Shown here: one piece after another, positions 10,022 to 21,258 of the stretch
How the letters are laid out: each line of letters starts with the position of its first letter
How positions within the stretch are numbered: position 1 is the stretch's first letter
NCBI GenBank assembly: GCA_023512835.1
Contig: JAKCVP010000011.1
Span: forward strand, 276,209 to 340,208
Source of the DNA: Taxillus chinensis
Taxonomy: Eukaryota; Streptophyta; Magnoliopsida; Santalales; Loranthaceae
DNA: 64,000 nucleotides
Reading direction: 5' to 3'
Translations under genes and position numbers: made by a program
The notes under the pieces: generated by a model
Databases searched by the model: none
What the model saw: only the letters and a program-made list of their open reading frames with translations
Told to the model about the DNA's origin: nothing

Positions 10022-10914
10022 TCACTCCTCCGATACTTGCTCACCCGATGACGAGATCTCGCTTACCCCAAGATGGTCTGTCATTGACACGGCCAGATCG
10101 TGCATATGAGAGTGAAGCTCAGGGGTTGAGCGCGCCATTGCTTCTGGGTAAGATGAAGATGGAGATATGCTCCGAATAGCGGAGCCACTGAATGCTGCAC
10201 GCTGGAGACGTCTGCGCGGCGTTCCCTGTATGTATAAATGCGAGTAAGCAACTGATCTGGACATAGTCGAAGCGTTCTGCTTACGATTGCATCCAGTCTA
10301 GGATAGCTGAGCTCTGACCGGGGCCGTCTAGTCCCCAAGGTATTATGATAACGTACACCGTCATCTCTGGAATCGACTGAGGCCCTCGCCGCAGTAGCGA
10401 TCGCAAGACGGAGCTTGGTGCATTCCAATTCAAGCTCCTTGTTCAAATCTTCCTGTCGCTGCAGTGCCTCCTGGAGGGCGCCAAATCGATCTTCAATCTC
10501 TAATCTGGACTTCTGTTGATCTGCTACCTCGCGGGATAACTCGTCGCAGGTGGATCTGAGCCCACTGTTTACGACGGTGGCTTGTCCGAGCTGATGTCGG
10601 GCGCTGTGCGATGCGCTTTCGGCTGTGTATCGGCGCCACTGCTCCGTCCGTAGCATGAGCCGGGTACTATTGTGCTCTAAAATCTCGATTTCAGCCAAGC
10701 GGCTCAATCTCGAAATTTTGTCCTCGGGATTCGCCTCCGACGATGCAATCCACGACGCAAGTCTCGATTGCACCTCCGCCTCCTGCCAGTTAGCTACCAG
10801 ATCGACCGTGGACGACAGGTTCGGCGACCTGCCAGTAGATTGGTAGATGCGAGCGGAGCTAGGTATCGCATGTCGGGGCTCTAAGGCCGGTAACGCCGCG
10901 ACGGACGTCGCCAT
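10022..10914 (-). CDS. Coiled-coil protein of unknown function
   Basis: Model: exon 1 10914-10285, intron 10284-10226 (59 nt, GTAAGC..ATACAG, with TTACTC near the acceptor), exon 2 10225-10022; 277 residues, phases agree. Residues about 60-180 form a long heptad-rich helix (ISRLSRLAEIEILEHNSTR; LQRQEDLNKELELECTKLRL), so the protein probably oligomerises. The C-terminus is Ser-rich and acidic (EISSSGEQVSEE). No DNA-binding or enzymatic motif is visible. It lies about 600 bp upstream of MADS copy 1 on the same strand; a functional link is speculation. Its overall form (N-terminal low complexity, central coiled coil, Ser-rich tail) resembles the plus-strand gene at 15.46 kb, without clear sequence similarity. 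Confidence 0.6.
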
Positions 10915-13488
10915 GTTTCGCGTGGTATAAAAGATGTTCGCGTGGTATAGTGGGACCTAGCTATAAGAAGCAGAGAAGAGCTTGGATAGCGGTAAGATAA
11001 TTCAGAGAACTTACCCTTCTATTTACCCTACACTGCGGGCAGGTGAAGCTAGCCTGCCCCGCGATGAAGCGAGACGCCGTCTGATACTGCGGCGGCTATA
11101 GCTATTTTTATAGTGAGTCGATTGCTTGAGCGCGTGTCATTCGCCCTCAATTCCTCGACCGGGGTCTTATAGCTTAGAAAGTATGCTGGGAGGCGAGGTT
11201 TTTGTAGCGTAAAGGCTCTAGGCTATTAGTCCGGTCGGTCTAGCAGGCTCAATGAGATCAGGCGGTCATCGCCCCTGGCTTCCTCAAGCTTAGGCACTGG
11301 GTGAGGGATCTATAATTAGACGCTTCCGACATGAACTTTGGAGTATAGCCCTTATGAAAGAAGCACCACTGGTCTCGTCACGGTATGCCGGACGGCGACC
11401 AAACATATTTGTGTCACGTCATCCGTCAAAGCGTGTCCCACGCCCAAGTTCTTGCTGCAGAAGCGTCTCGGCCCGCTGCGAGCGCTCACATCCTGTCCGT
11501 ATAGTATTCTGGCGCAAAGAGCTCACGTACGTAGGGTAATTTCCCACCCTATCCACAGCGTTGACGAAAATCTTGGTAGACGCAACCACTCCCATCCTAC
11601 CACAAACCCTGATTTGAATTGCGGGTCAGCCCATCATCATCATCAGTAGCTCCGAGAGCGCAACCCTACCCGGGTGCAGGCGCGCTCATCACAGAGTGGC
11701 AGGTTACGTACCAATTGATAACTGCAGTGCCGCCTGGTGCTCCCATGGGGATCTGCCAATACGCAACCCTGTCCCCTTCAGAGCAATCGAGCGCAAGCGT
11801 GGCACCCCATATTGCGGGGAACGTCGAGTTGTTGAAGATGATAGATCCCTCACAGATACTGTGTTCAGTCTTCGGTATACTAAATTTTACGGAATATGTA
11901 TTCAGAGTCTAGTTAAGGGTCAAGGAAGGTACGCGTCAGTGAGCTTACATATATGTTACAACTGCTCCAGGGTAAATGATAGGGTAGTGCGAGCTCATGA
12001 GAGGTAGGAAGTGAGAGGAGGCCTGAGCTTGGAAAGCAAACGCTACGAAGGCCGCTGGATAAGGTCGGTCAAACCGCATAGCGGATAACGGACGACTCAA
12101 GGTCACTAAAGATGAGGTGAGAATCTCGATTCCAGTATCTACCTAGTCCTCGGACTGAAGACGGATTCCGAATAAGACGAGGAGGGTCCGACGAGGATCG
12201 TCGACTTATAAGATACGTTCGCTTGGAATCGCGACCGCTGCTGTATCCTCGATCTCGCGGCGTAGGCTCGTCGTCGACTGAACGCCATATTGGTTGATGA
12301 TTGGATTGCGCTCGTGGAGCCAAAGCTACGCGAGAGAGATTTCGGCTGTATCAGAGGGGCAGCGGTCCGAGGGTCCAGTTGGAAAGCTTGAAGTCAGGTG
12401 TACCTAAATTAGCGTACAATGCTTGAAGAAAGCGGGCGGCGCAGTAGCGGTCAACGGCTGGACACGGACCAGGTCTTGACTCGGCGGCCGGGAGCGAGAT
12501 ATCGGGTACGCGCTAAGGCACGGCTGTACCGCTCCCTCGGCGCGACCTGGACAATTCCTGAAATCCTTCAGCACATTTCACTGGGCAAACCTATGAAGCA
12601 TCTGAAGGATCCGGGGGAATTCTATCCTCGACGTGATACTACGCCATCGCAGGACTCGCGTACTGCGGTTTCCGACGAGCCGACTCCGTCAGGGTTTTCG
12701 GGATCCCCACTCACGTTCCCTTTTTCTCGATTTTTTTCCTCAGCCAGTGATTATCGAGTAGCAGCCTTATGCCATGTGTCTTAATCTTACAAGCTATGGC
12801 CTCTACCTATAAGTCTCTGTTAGTCGGCCACGCACGGGCTCTCACACCTGAGCGATCATTTCTCAGCAGCGACTTGTGCCCACGTATGTATATATACATG
12901 AAACGTGCCGTACGCGATAGAGGCGGCTTGAGACTCAGGGTTGGGACCCCACGACTTTGTGTCAGCGCTCTGACCAAAGCTCTGTGGGGCATTGGGCTTT
13001 AGTCGGCCCGCACCCAGCTCCCGGTCGAATATCGGGATTACAGCGCGGTATAGCATCAATCACCTCACTCGAAACAATAAAAGTGGCCATTGTGAATGCG
13101 ACTCATTTCATAAACATGTAGATGGTGAGGATCTTTTCCCTAACTTGGGCGCACGATATACTATCTTCATTCCGCCCATGTCCAATGGTCACTTGGCTGC
13201 CGGACGTTCCGGTCTCTGGATTGCAGGATACCACAAGACGAAGCATTCAAGGCTGATCATGAGCACGTGCTTCGTCAGATAGTCGTTGAACTCGTGCGGT
13301 AGGCCTGAGCTTTGCTGAATGAATGTATGCTAGGATTGCCATCGTCAGCTCCGTCTGCCAGCTCTCTTCACTCGGTCGCTGAAGATTATCTTGAAATGCC
13401 TGGCTATGAGATCACCTAAATGACTGCACGAGTACGCACCTTCTTGGACAGTCTCGCGCGTGCGGAGGGAGTCGTGGCTATTAGGTGC
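10915..13488. other. Gene-poor accessory DNA
   Basis: The only candidate is a plus frame at 12419-12784 (121 residues, ATG in fair context, Arg-rich N-terminus, Ser/Pro-rich end) with no recognisable family. The minus frame at 13625-13416 belongs to the kinase-like gene: it encodes VDFLEHLIATTPSARARLSK, which reads as the end of a kinase C-lobe displaced by one frame. Confidence 0.4.
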
Positions 13489-14635
13489 TCAAGAAAGTCT
13501 ACCAAGACCTTCGATCCGCTCCATCTCTGGTTGACTGATGCCAAAGACCCGCTTGTGTAGGACTTCATTACGGACAAACGCCAGGTATTCGCCGTGCGAC
13601 ATCTCAGCTCGGCGCGGCTTTCCATTCATACACTCGATCAACACCACAGCGAGCATCTCGAGATCAACGCTAGGATACGTGTCGGCGCTAGGAACCTTAG
13701 AACACCGCTCAAAATCACCTATTGCAGTAGCTCAAGGTAAGCCGATGCCCATTGTGGAACAAAGACAGACTAAAGACATAGACTGACTGAGTAAGATCTG
13801 GCGCCCATCTTCCGTGACTCGAATCGATTGCAGGGTGATGTTATGGTGAGAAAAACCCTCTTCCGCAAGGAAGGTCACAGCGTCAAATATCTAGGGAGGA
13901 GTGAGCTCTCGCGTAACTAGGGAATGAATCTCGGCTTAGGCTAGGACATAGAGGGGCCCATCTTACTGAGCTTGCGATCCATCGCAGATGTCGCTCCTCG
14001 AGAGGTAATGAGACATGAACGACTTCCGCAAGGGTATAGCGGCATTCTCGCAGTCCGATGTAGAGTATCGGTTCGTCGATGAAGATGTCGAGCATCGATA
14101 AGATCGAGGGATGTCTCAGCGTTCGTAATATATCGACCTCCTTTTCCCCATTCTTGATCGACGTACTCTTGAACATCACTGTTATACCTGTGCTTTGAAA
14201 TGCGGCGGTGTCCCTTTGCGTAGCAAATACATAAGTATTTGCTCCTTGTTTCAGCGTCCCCAGTTCCCGGTAGTACTCCCAAGGCCTTCCCTTGCGTACA
14301 TGCCCTAAACCGAGACCAAGGCTTTTCGATCCCACAGACGTATTCAGGGTTGAGCGATTTCTACGGGATGAGATGTCGTCTGGGCCTCCCATGGCAGCTT
14401 CCCCCGACGGGGCCGGACTCCTCCCCAGGTGCGATGCAAGATGTTGTGGTGCAATTGCTCCGCGTGTTCGATGGTTAAGGTGGACAGATTCGGTCGTCGC
14501 GTCTCGGGGATCAATGGCGTGGCGAGCGCGTGCCTTGAGTGCAGCGATGGGAATCCGTGGAAAATCAGGCACGCTGGGAAGTTGCGGGCGAGCCTTCCTC
14601 GCGAAGACTTGGCTATCCACGCGTTCCAACGGCAT
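13489..14635 (-). CDS. Degenerate protein kinase-like protein (pseudokinase)
   Basis: Model: exon 1 14635-13967, intron 13966-13891 (GTAAGA..CCTAG), exon 2 13890-13788, intron 13787-13719 (GTCAGT..ATAG), exon 3 13718-13489; 333 residues. After about 120 disordered basic residues, a kinase N-lobe follows: a Gly-poor loop (LGTLKQGANTYVFATQ), ITVMFKS at the VAIK position, and HPSILSMLDIFIDEPILYIG. The catalytic-loop region reads GFSHHNITLQSIRV, with no HRD Asp, and the DFG position reads SDFER. This resembles an abundant fungal pseudokinase type (HGxLTCSNILL form). Phosphotransfer is therefore unlikely; a scaffold or regulatory role is inferred. A one-base frame change near 13510-13540 separates the last C-lobe helix (frame 13625-13416), so the gene may be broken at its 3' end. 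Confidence 0.6.
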
Positions 14636-15463
14636 TTCCGTGATGGTCGTGGTCAGCGACTATGGCCACCAGGAGCGAGACCTTCGGATATAGACTTTGG
14701 AGGCGTTCCAGACGTACCTCCGTCGTGACGATACAGCGCAAGTTGTTGGCGGGAAGCTTACGCTAAAGGCTTCGACGAGGTAGAGAGGTAGAGGGACCAC
14801 CTAAGAACGTAAAGCTAGGACCGTTGATAGACAGGGTCGCTGCGATATTATTGAGGAATTTGCCACGTGAAGACCGTCTCGATATACCAAGTAAAACAAG
14901 AGCTCCAATTCCCGTCTTAGGGCTTAGAAGGGAGAAGGAGAGGGAAGACCTGGAGAAGCAGCCACGAAGGGGAACGAGAAACCCCCCCAAATGCAGCTCT
15001 CGTCGTCAGCGCGGGGCTGTACTGGCGGCCGAGCGGCTCGCGGCGCAGTCGCGCACGAGCATAATAGCGGCGCTAAAATTAGCGCCGAGAGATGTTGACC
15101 CCACCGAACGCACTTACTGGGACCTTCACATGACGGAGGAGCCGATAAGGCGCACACACACCTACCTACTCAATCCCGGGCCATGGCATCTCCAGCAGCA
15201 TCTCTTTCAGCGCATCGGATTTGGCTTGAGCGGCAACGGTGACTATTCTCAGCACTTTGAGGTCTGCGCACGCGGCACTATTGGCAGGACTACCTACGCC
15301 ATAGGCGGGTCCGTCGTAACCATGGTATATATAAATTGGCAACCTCTCCTGTGTGTAGACGGATAACGGCCTTTGTCTAAACTGGCAGGCCGAGTTAGCA
15401 CTACCTACTCACTCCTTAGAGTCTCCTGACTAGTCTTTCTGATTCGAATTTACCATTCATCGC
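14636..15463. other. Intergenic with a 9-bp-arm palindrome
   Basis: A plus frame (14824-15366) is open for 180 codons but starts at TTG and resembles no family. A palindrome at 15068-15087 has 9-bp arms (CGGCGCTAA / TTAGCGCCG) around 2 bp. Upstream of the 15.46-kb gene there is no clear TATA box. Confidence 0.35.
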
Positions 15464-16477
15464 ATGGAATCTCGCAGCTCTTCAGTAGCAGCATCTCCTA
15501 TCCATTGCCATGCCCAGATCAAGAGTGATGCCCCTAACTCGGGGATAGCGTCGCATGGCAATGTACATGACCCGTTACATAGAGCCTTGTTGGAAACGCA
15601 GAACCTGAAGATCAGCCAAGTCCAGATGAGAGACCTAGTCCATCAGCAGCAAGAGATAATCTCCTCGCTTCAGCATCAGATCGAGCGACTTCGCAGCAGT
15701 GAAGCCGTGCTCCGGGTGAATCTAGACCGTAGTTGCGAAGATAAAGACCGAGCATACGCGAAGCTCGCGTCCATCTACTGCAACGTCGGGGGATATGCGG
15801 AGGCTATCAAAGCTGTGATGCTCCAGACTCAAATGGTAGCTCCTTCCCTCTGTATGGAACAGACTCCCTGGCTGACACTCTCTGGGCGTAGAACACTTGT
15901 CCAACAAATGGCATGCTTGTGTCGACCCCGCCGAAGTCGGTGCGGGTCTTGCCAACGGGGCCTCCCCCCTGTTCCAGCTCGGTTACACCCTCCGGGTCCC
16001 TTCCAAGCTCAGATTCCGCCGGGACATGATGGCATGCAGGGCATGAGCCCACCACGCGCAGGCACAGGTAGCCTGCAGGTTCGGCCCTACCTCCCTCCAA
16101 CAGCCCCCAATACGCCTGCTAGCTTGAGTACGGCGTCAGCGGCGCGGGAAAGGAAGCGCCCAGCTCGCTATAGTCTGGGTGAGATTGAGCGCAACTCTCC
16201 ATGCGATGTTACTGCTCTCAACGCGCCGGCCCGGTCTAAGATGGACTTGGATGAGGCTTCCTTGCCAAAGCGACGCTGGGTCGCGACGAACGACTCGAGG
16301 GGCCGCAAGCCATCCAAACGGATGTCAGAGGGACAGTACGATCCTGATATATTGGTCGTGAGTTCTCAAGGCGGAAGTGGGTATAGCTTGGCTGATAGCT
16401 ATCTATACCGATATATCATGTGCTATCCTGTAATGATAAGTGTCTCGCAAGACTTCTGCACCGTTACTTCTAGTTGA
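15464..16477 (+). CDS. Coiled-coil protein with Pro/Ser-rich, basic tail
   Basis: The frame opens at an ATG (15464) and runs 337 codons. Residues about 45-110 form a coiled coil (LVHQQQEIISSLQHQIERL). The middle is Pro/Ser-rich, and a basic tract near residues 230-300 (ERKRPARYS, KRRWVA, RGRKPSKR) suggests nuclear localisation. Two donor-like sites inside (GTAGCT at 15837, GTGAGT at 16359) mean introns are possible, and the last 40 residues after PDILV are probably intronic or non-native. No family was recognised. It may be a nuclear accessory protein of the element. Confidence 0.5.
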   Translation: MESRSSSVAASPIHCHAQIKSDAPNSGIASHGNVHDPLHRALLETQNLKISQVQMRDLVHQQQEIISSLQHQIERLRSSEAVLRVNLDRSCEDKDRAYAKLASIYCNVGGYAEAIKAVMLQTQMVAPSLCMEQTPWLTLSGRRTLVQQMACLCRPRRSRCGSCQRGLPPVPARLHPPGPFQAQIPPGHDGMQGMSPPRAGTGSLQVRPYLPPTAPNTPASLSTASAARERKRPARYSLGEIERNSPCDVTALNAPARSKMDLDEASLPKRRWVATNDSRGRKPSKRMSEGQYDPDILVVSSQGGSGYSLADSYLYRYIMCYPVMISVSQDFCTVTSS

Positions 16478-16683
16478 TCATTTCAGAACTTTGGTGCTCT
16501 GTGCCGTCCCTAATAACACGATGCACAGTTCCTGGCTAAGGCGAAGACGACGTAGTATATGATCAGATACTAGCAGCCTAGAAGGCCTTATACAGCTATT
16601 GCTTACATAGCGTAATCCACGTATGTATGCGCAGGATGCGAAGATTGATGAGTACTAGGTATCATAAATGAAAGTAAATAGCT

Positions 16684-18049
16684 TTAGTAGACTACTTCGG
16701 TCCTCCTCGTAGGCAAATAACCATGGTCGAGATGTCCGTGGTGAGTCGTGCATCTAACGATATACGCGTCATTCCCCCCTACATCTCCGTCCAGGTCGCG
16801 AAGCCGGAATTGACTCCGGCCAAATTCAGTACAGAAGTTGGCAATGTCCATCATTGCCTTGAGGGGCGACATGTCCGGCCGAGCGCGAAATGTTGCAGGG
16901 GGCACCTGGCCTCCTTTCGCAATACAAGTCTTGATGATAGAATGGTTACGCTGTAGCCAGTCTTGGAACTTCGACTGAATTGCTTCGACACACTGAAGGT
17001 AGTTGCCACAGTCCATGCGCGGGGCGTGCTCTGCCGCTTGATTGTCTCGAGGGGTATTGTCTGGGGGTATGACGGCAGTTATCCCCACATCTTGATTCAG
17101 AGGCTGTAGCAATGGCATGGCGGTGCACGAAATCTGGCTGTCTTGGACCACGTGGAGCATGCCCGGTACCCGATGACTACGAAACCAAGCTAGAAGCTGT
17201 AGAACCGGGTCGCTATCCTCAGGGTAACCCGCCCATCGCTGACTTAGTGGATACTCATATCGCGAAAACTTCATCCCCAGACAGGTACCCGTGCGAAGGT
17301 AGGAAAGCTCATAACCCTTGTAGAAGACAACGGTCACGATCACTTGTGCTGATCCTGCCCAGGCTACTGCAGCGGCTCGCTCCCGGAGCTCGTTCCAACG
17401 CCTTAGCGGAGAAGATGGCGTATGGCGCCTGTCGATACTGCGCGGTCGGCTCGGTAATTTGGTACGAAAGACGTCTCCGATGTTCATGTCAGCGGTGTAG
17501 GCCTGCGAACAAGAGTGAGCGCGGGACACGATGTCGACCGATACGGCCAGAGCATCCCAATATGCGACGGAAGAGGCAGCACCAAAAAGGTGTAGACTGA
17601 AATCGAGAAAGGACCTGAATGCTGTGAGAAGTGTCATTGATGTCAAGGCGGATGATTACGAACCAGCCAGTCGCTGTTTGGACAGGAGCCACGGCCATGA
17701 CAATTGATCGAGAAATGTAGTCAGCCTGGAAACTCAATCGATATAGCCGAGGAAAGCTTCCATCTGCGGCCATCAGGGGTGGTGGGACCTTTTTCAGTCA
17801 TGACACCGCGATGGCTATTCGCTCCTTCGCCAACCATTGAACAGGTAGATTCCAGCCATCCGACACGCGGTGCGTGATCTCGCGCGCGCGTAACTCCTCA
17901 ACACAGAGGTACCGTGACATGCCGTGCGTGCTCGCCAGATAGAGTCCCAGAATATCGCACGTCTCATAGGCTAGGTGATAGCGGAGCTCAACGTAGAAAG
18001 AAAGTTCGTACGTCGTGGCGGTTAGCGAACCGACAGTCACGAGACTCAC
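16684..18049 (-). CDS. Orphan multi-exon protein
   Basis: Three minus-strand frames appear to belong together. The first (18049 to about 17806) has a helical stretch ending near NLPVQWLAKERIAIA. The second (17763 to about 17640) contains LYRLSFQADYISRSIVMAV. The third (17646-16684, 320 codons) contains RRWNELRERAAAVAWAGSAQ, SQRWAGYPEDSDPVLQLLAW and a C-terminal NFCTEFGRSQFRLRDLDGDV. A GTGTCA donor at 17806 and GCAG acceptor at 17764 join the first two approximately, but the phases I tried do not agree, and the second and third need a frame change near 17600-17640. The gene is therefore either spliced in a way I could not resolve or frameshifted. No signal peptide, membrane segment or catalytic motif was identified, and the family is unknown. 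Confidence 0.4.
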
Positions 18050-18308
18050 TAGCTCTGCGGGTCCAGCTCCTTCTTGAGTAGTGGCATGTGATATTAGGAC
18101 GGCCCCGAACTTTTGCAGAGAAGAGTCCGTCTGCTGGCGCTGTTGGCGTAGCGATTCGCGTGGACTCTAATAGACTCGTAGATAGTAACATAGCCGAACG
18201 ATGTTTGTACCCACAGACGAGGTACCCAGGTTGGTCTACGCTCATCTTGAGGTCATGCAGCAGATGTCGACCTTTAGAACGAATGAATGCGCGACCAAGC
18301 GCCGGCAT

Positions 18309-19466
18309 CTTGACCTCGCAAACAGCCCAGTGGGAGAATCTCTAGGTAATGTCTTGAGGGGGGGAACGTCTGGGGTGGATCGAGTTGCAATGAGGTAGAG
18401 GAGCTACGAGGCGGCGCATACCTACGCCACTTGGGTACCAAGGTCAGCGACTGGAGGCGGCCTAGAGTCCCGTTAGGGTTTGGTCCTATGAATCTTAGCG
18501 TGCGGCCGTCACACATCAGCGGTTCGAGCACGTTGACGCTAGACGCCGCACGCGGGGCAATACTGTCAGGGCTAGCGGCGAGTCACGACCTGCGCTAGCT
18601 GTCGGAGCTAAGATGGTCAGCGAGGGCACACAGGTACCTTTCCACCGACGATCGCCAACCTCATCTCCTTTCTCTGATTCCTTCGCCTAGTCAACGAGAC
18701 CTTTCACCTTGCTGAGCACCCCACTAATAGAGTCAGAGAGTGATGGGGTGCTTTAGTCTGGATTTTCCACCTCCCATCTCTACGCCTAGCTTGGACACCG
18801 CTGATCGGACCAGAAGTAGCCTCGCCGCCAATCGGAGCAATATTTTAGATATGTTCTCTAGGTACCATGTATAGCGTCGTGGTCCAGAAATAGGTCACGG
18901 CCATTCACGGGCGTCAAGCTATGTGATTCGCTGACACAGCTCACTGGAGAGCGCTGGAGAGCGCTGGAGAACCGGAAAAGGTACAGGTACGATCTATCGC
19001 CAGTTCTGGCCTTCCATGTCAGCAGGGCTCTGCCACTGCATGAGCTAGATCATGCTGGGCCTAGACGCTGCGATGAAGGGCAAGATTCTGCCCTCATGTG
19101 ACAGTATGTGCTCGATCTTCTTCGGGCGTCAGTCATGTAAGTGAATGGAGACCCTATGGAGGGGATAAAGGTGTCAAAGATGGTGAAGATTAGAACAGTC
19201 CCTAGATTGGCCCGGTAGCGTATATATGATCAAAGCACGACATATCATGTTTGTTCATAGTGGATCTGTACATTATTCGCCAGCTGAGTATGTGTCAGCG
19301 TGATAGCCATCCCATAGACCTAGGAATTAACAGCATCCCCACCGCGCGCATCTCTAAAGACAGTAGGCACCATCACGCAGCGTAACAGCTATTGTCGGCT
19401 CCGATAGCGCTGATGCCACTTTATGCTGATATCTTCGAGGCATAAGAAGCAAGTGCGGGTTCGAAA
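18309..19466. other. Intergenic, no gene seen
   Basis: It contains a short tandem GAGCGCTGGA at about 18949-18972 and AT-rich stretches; nothing recognisable. Confidence 0.4.
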
Positions 19467-19771
19467 TCAGCCGGCCCAAGCTGACTTGGTAGCGGATAAC
19501 TGCACGCCTTGTGCAGACTGTCAGCGTTCCCTCGAGCTCGTAATGGACAGGCTGATCCACTCACAATCTCATCCACCGTGGGCGGGAATTGTGAGTCAGA
19601 AGCGGAGTTGTACATGTAGTAGTTTCCACCGCAAAGTACTAGGCAAAACACGCGGCCGCTACAGAGCCGATGTAGATCCTCCGCGTTCTGAAAGTGATTC
19701 CGAAGGCGGCGCATGAATCTCTGACGGTCTTGTTTCCTAGCGCGAGGGGACTGAGTTCGACCAGCTGCCAT
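19467..19771 (-). CDS. Short MADS-box-like protein (copy 2, diverged)
   Basis: Exon 1 runs from the ATG at 19771 (context GTCAGCAATGG) to 19565 and ends in phase 0 at a GTGAGT donor. It encodes ARKQDRQRFMRRLRNHFQNA, EDLHRLCSGRVFCLVLCGGN and YYMYNSASDSQFPPTVDEI. This aligns with MADS copy 1 and with the exon at 43.05 kb: Arg-rich helix, F at the KKA position, ELxRxC-like segment, RVF, G, Y-Y, then a [W/F]xP box and the donor seven to eight codons on. The invariant KKA is changed to QNA and DA to SG, so DNA binding may be weakened. A 65-nt intron to 19500 would give a short second exon ending at 19467; other acceptors are possible, so the C-terminus is uncertain. Confidence 0.6.
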
Positions 19772-20471
19772 TGCTGACCAGCGCATAGTGAATGGGGACA
19801 GAATCGTGCGGTGTCGCTGCAAGAGCATTCGGGGAAGTCTTTGAGGATACCGAGTCGTAGCTTGGAGAATATGGCGGAATCGCGGATATGGGGAAGATCA
19901 TAAGCTATATAGGACATATGGCGTTGGCGAGGTGGGAGCTGAATCGAAAGAAGCATCATGGAGCTGGTGATTGGCTACCAGCGACGTTGGATCATTAGTG
20001 CAGTCTAATTCCGAGTACAGCCGAGTCTATCTGTCTACTAGCGTGTGCGGTAGTCTGCAGGCTAACGCGTTGGGCGTTCGGTCGCACATTGGGTCATGCC
20101 GGACCCATATCTATTCATGGCCCGGGAGGTCTCTACTGTGCACTTCTGCGCAAGCCGCTCCCACTATCACGATCTACATGGGATGGTCATACACCAGCAT
20201 AGCCTATGAATAGTGTACTAAGGTTCGCTCAAAATAGCTGAGGCGGCTAATCGAGTCTGAGTTTATACTAGACATGATGGTGCTTGAATCTTTCAATGTC
20301 ATGTCGACCAAAGATTCAAGTTGTGCTCGGCTGTACGCCTTCCCCCCCCCCTCACCAAATAGTTCTTATTGATCTGTGACATACTAAGCTCTGATAATAG
20401 CTCCGGCTTGAGTCACCTTCAGAGACTTCCAATATCTTTGTATCAACAGGTATCAGACCCGCCCGAGCATT
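19772..20471. other. Intergenic, no gene seen
   Basis: Upstream regions of two divergent genes. A poly-C tract lies at 20343-20353. Confidence 0.4.
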
Positions 20472-21258
20472 ATGGACTCCGCTTCAAGCCGACAGATCCA
20501 GGGCACTTGCGAGATATCAATCATCACAGGGCTGTTTCAAGACGTTATAAGCACCTTGGATGTCTTGATGAAAACGGGTGATTGGGCTCTTGAAAGCTCG
20601 GACTCAACCTTCGCGCATCGGCTGGACAGCTGGCTTCAGTTTATGTCACTTCTCAGGTACTCTAGTCAACAGCAAAGAGTTCTGGTAGCCATCGATGCCT
20701 GTGCGAAAGAAAGCGGTACTCTGCGAGCATTACTTCTACTAATGGCGACCGATCCAGCGACTCTGCTCCAGCTGCGCAACTCCGGGCTTGAAGTGCTGAA
20801 GCGGGATCTGGTCTGTATCCGGCTCGGACGGAGCCATGGCAGCAGGCTTGCACCGGTCCTATCATAGCCCACGGGCATGGCACATATGGACTGCATTAAT
20901 GCGACTGGATGCTTCAGACTTCCAACAAGGGCTACCGACTCTCCAAGCGCCTACGCGTTATCTCAATACCCCATACCAGCCATTTCGTGGCAATGATGGG
21001 GAAACGAGTCTGGAACCGTTCCACGTTCATCCGCTAGTACTTTTGACATACCTCCAGAGTATGCCAGTCGAAGACCCTCCCGTCCCATTGGTGATGTATC
21101 ACGACAGATACCACGGCATTACGACCATAGAGGGACAGCTGGGATCTGATGCCCGATTCGGCTCTTTGCATCTACGGATCAGCAATGTGCGAGGTAATAT
21201 GGCCTTCTTCAGATGCGTGGACATAAGGCCGTCTGATGCGGGGCTGGAGAACGTCTGA
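20472..21258 (+). CDS. Orphan protein, two overlapping frames
   Basis: Frame 1 (20472-20867, ATG) is helical: ITGLFQDVISTLDVLMKTG, LDSWLQFMSLLRYSSQQQRV, LLLLMATDPATLLQLRNSG. Frame 2 (20836-21258) continues with YLNTPYQPFRGNDG, HPLVLLTYLQSMPVEDPPVP and LRISNVRGNMAFFRCVDI. Both look protein-like and probably form one gene joined by an unrecognised short intron or a frameshift near 20810-20840. No domain was recognised. Confidence 0.35.

Noticed and set aside
14824..15366. 180-codon plus frame as a gene
   Set aside because: Starts at TTG, crosses palindromic and CpG-rich sequence, no domain or splice support.
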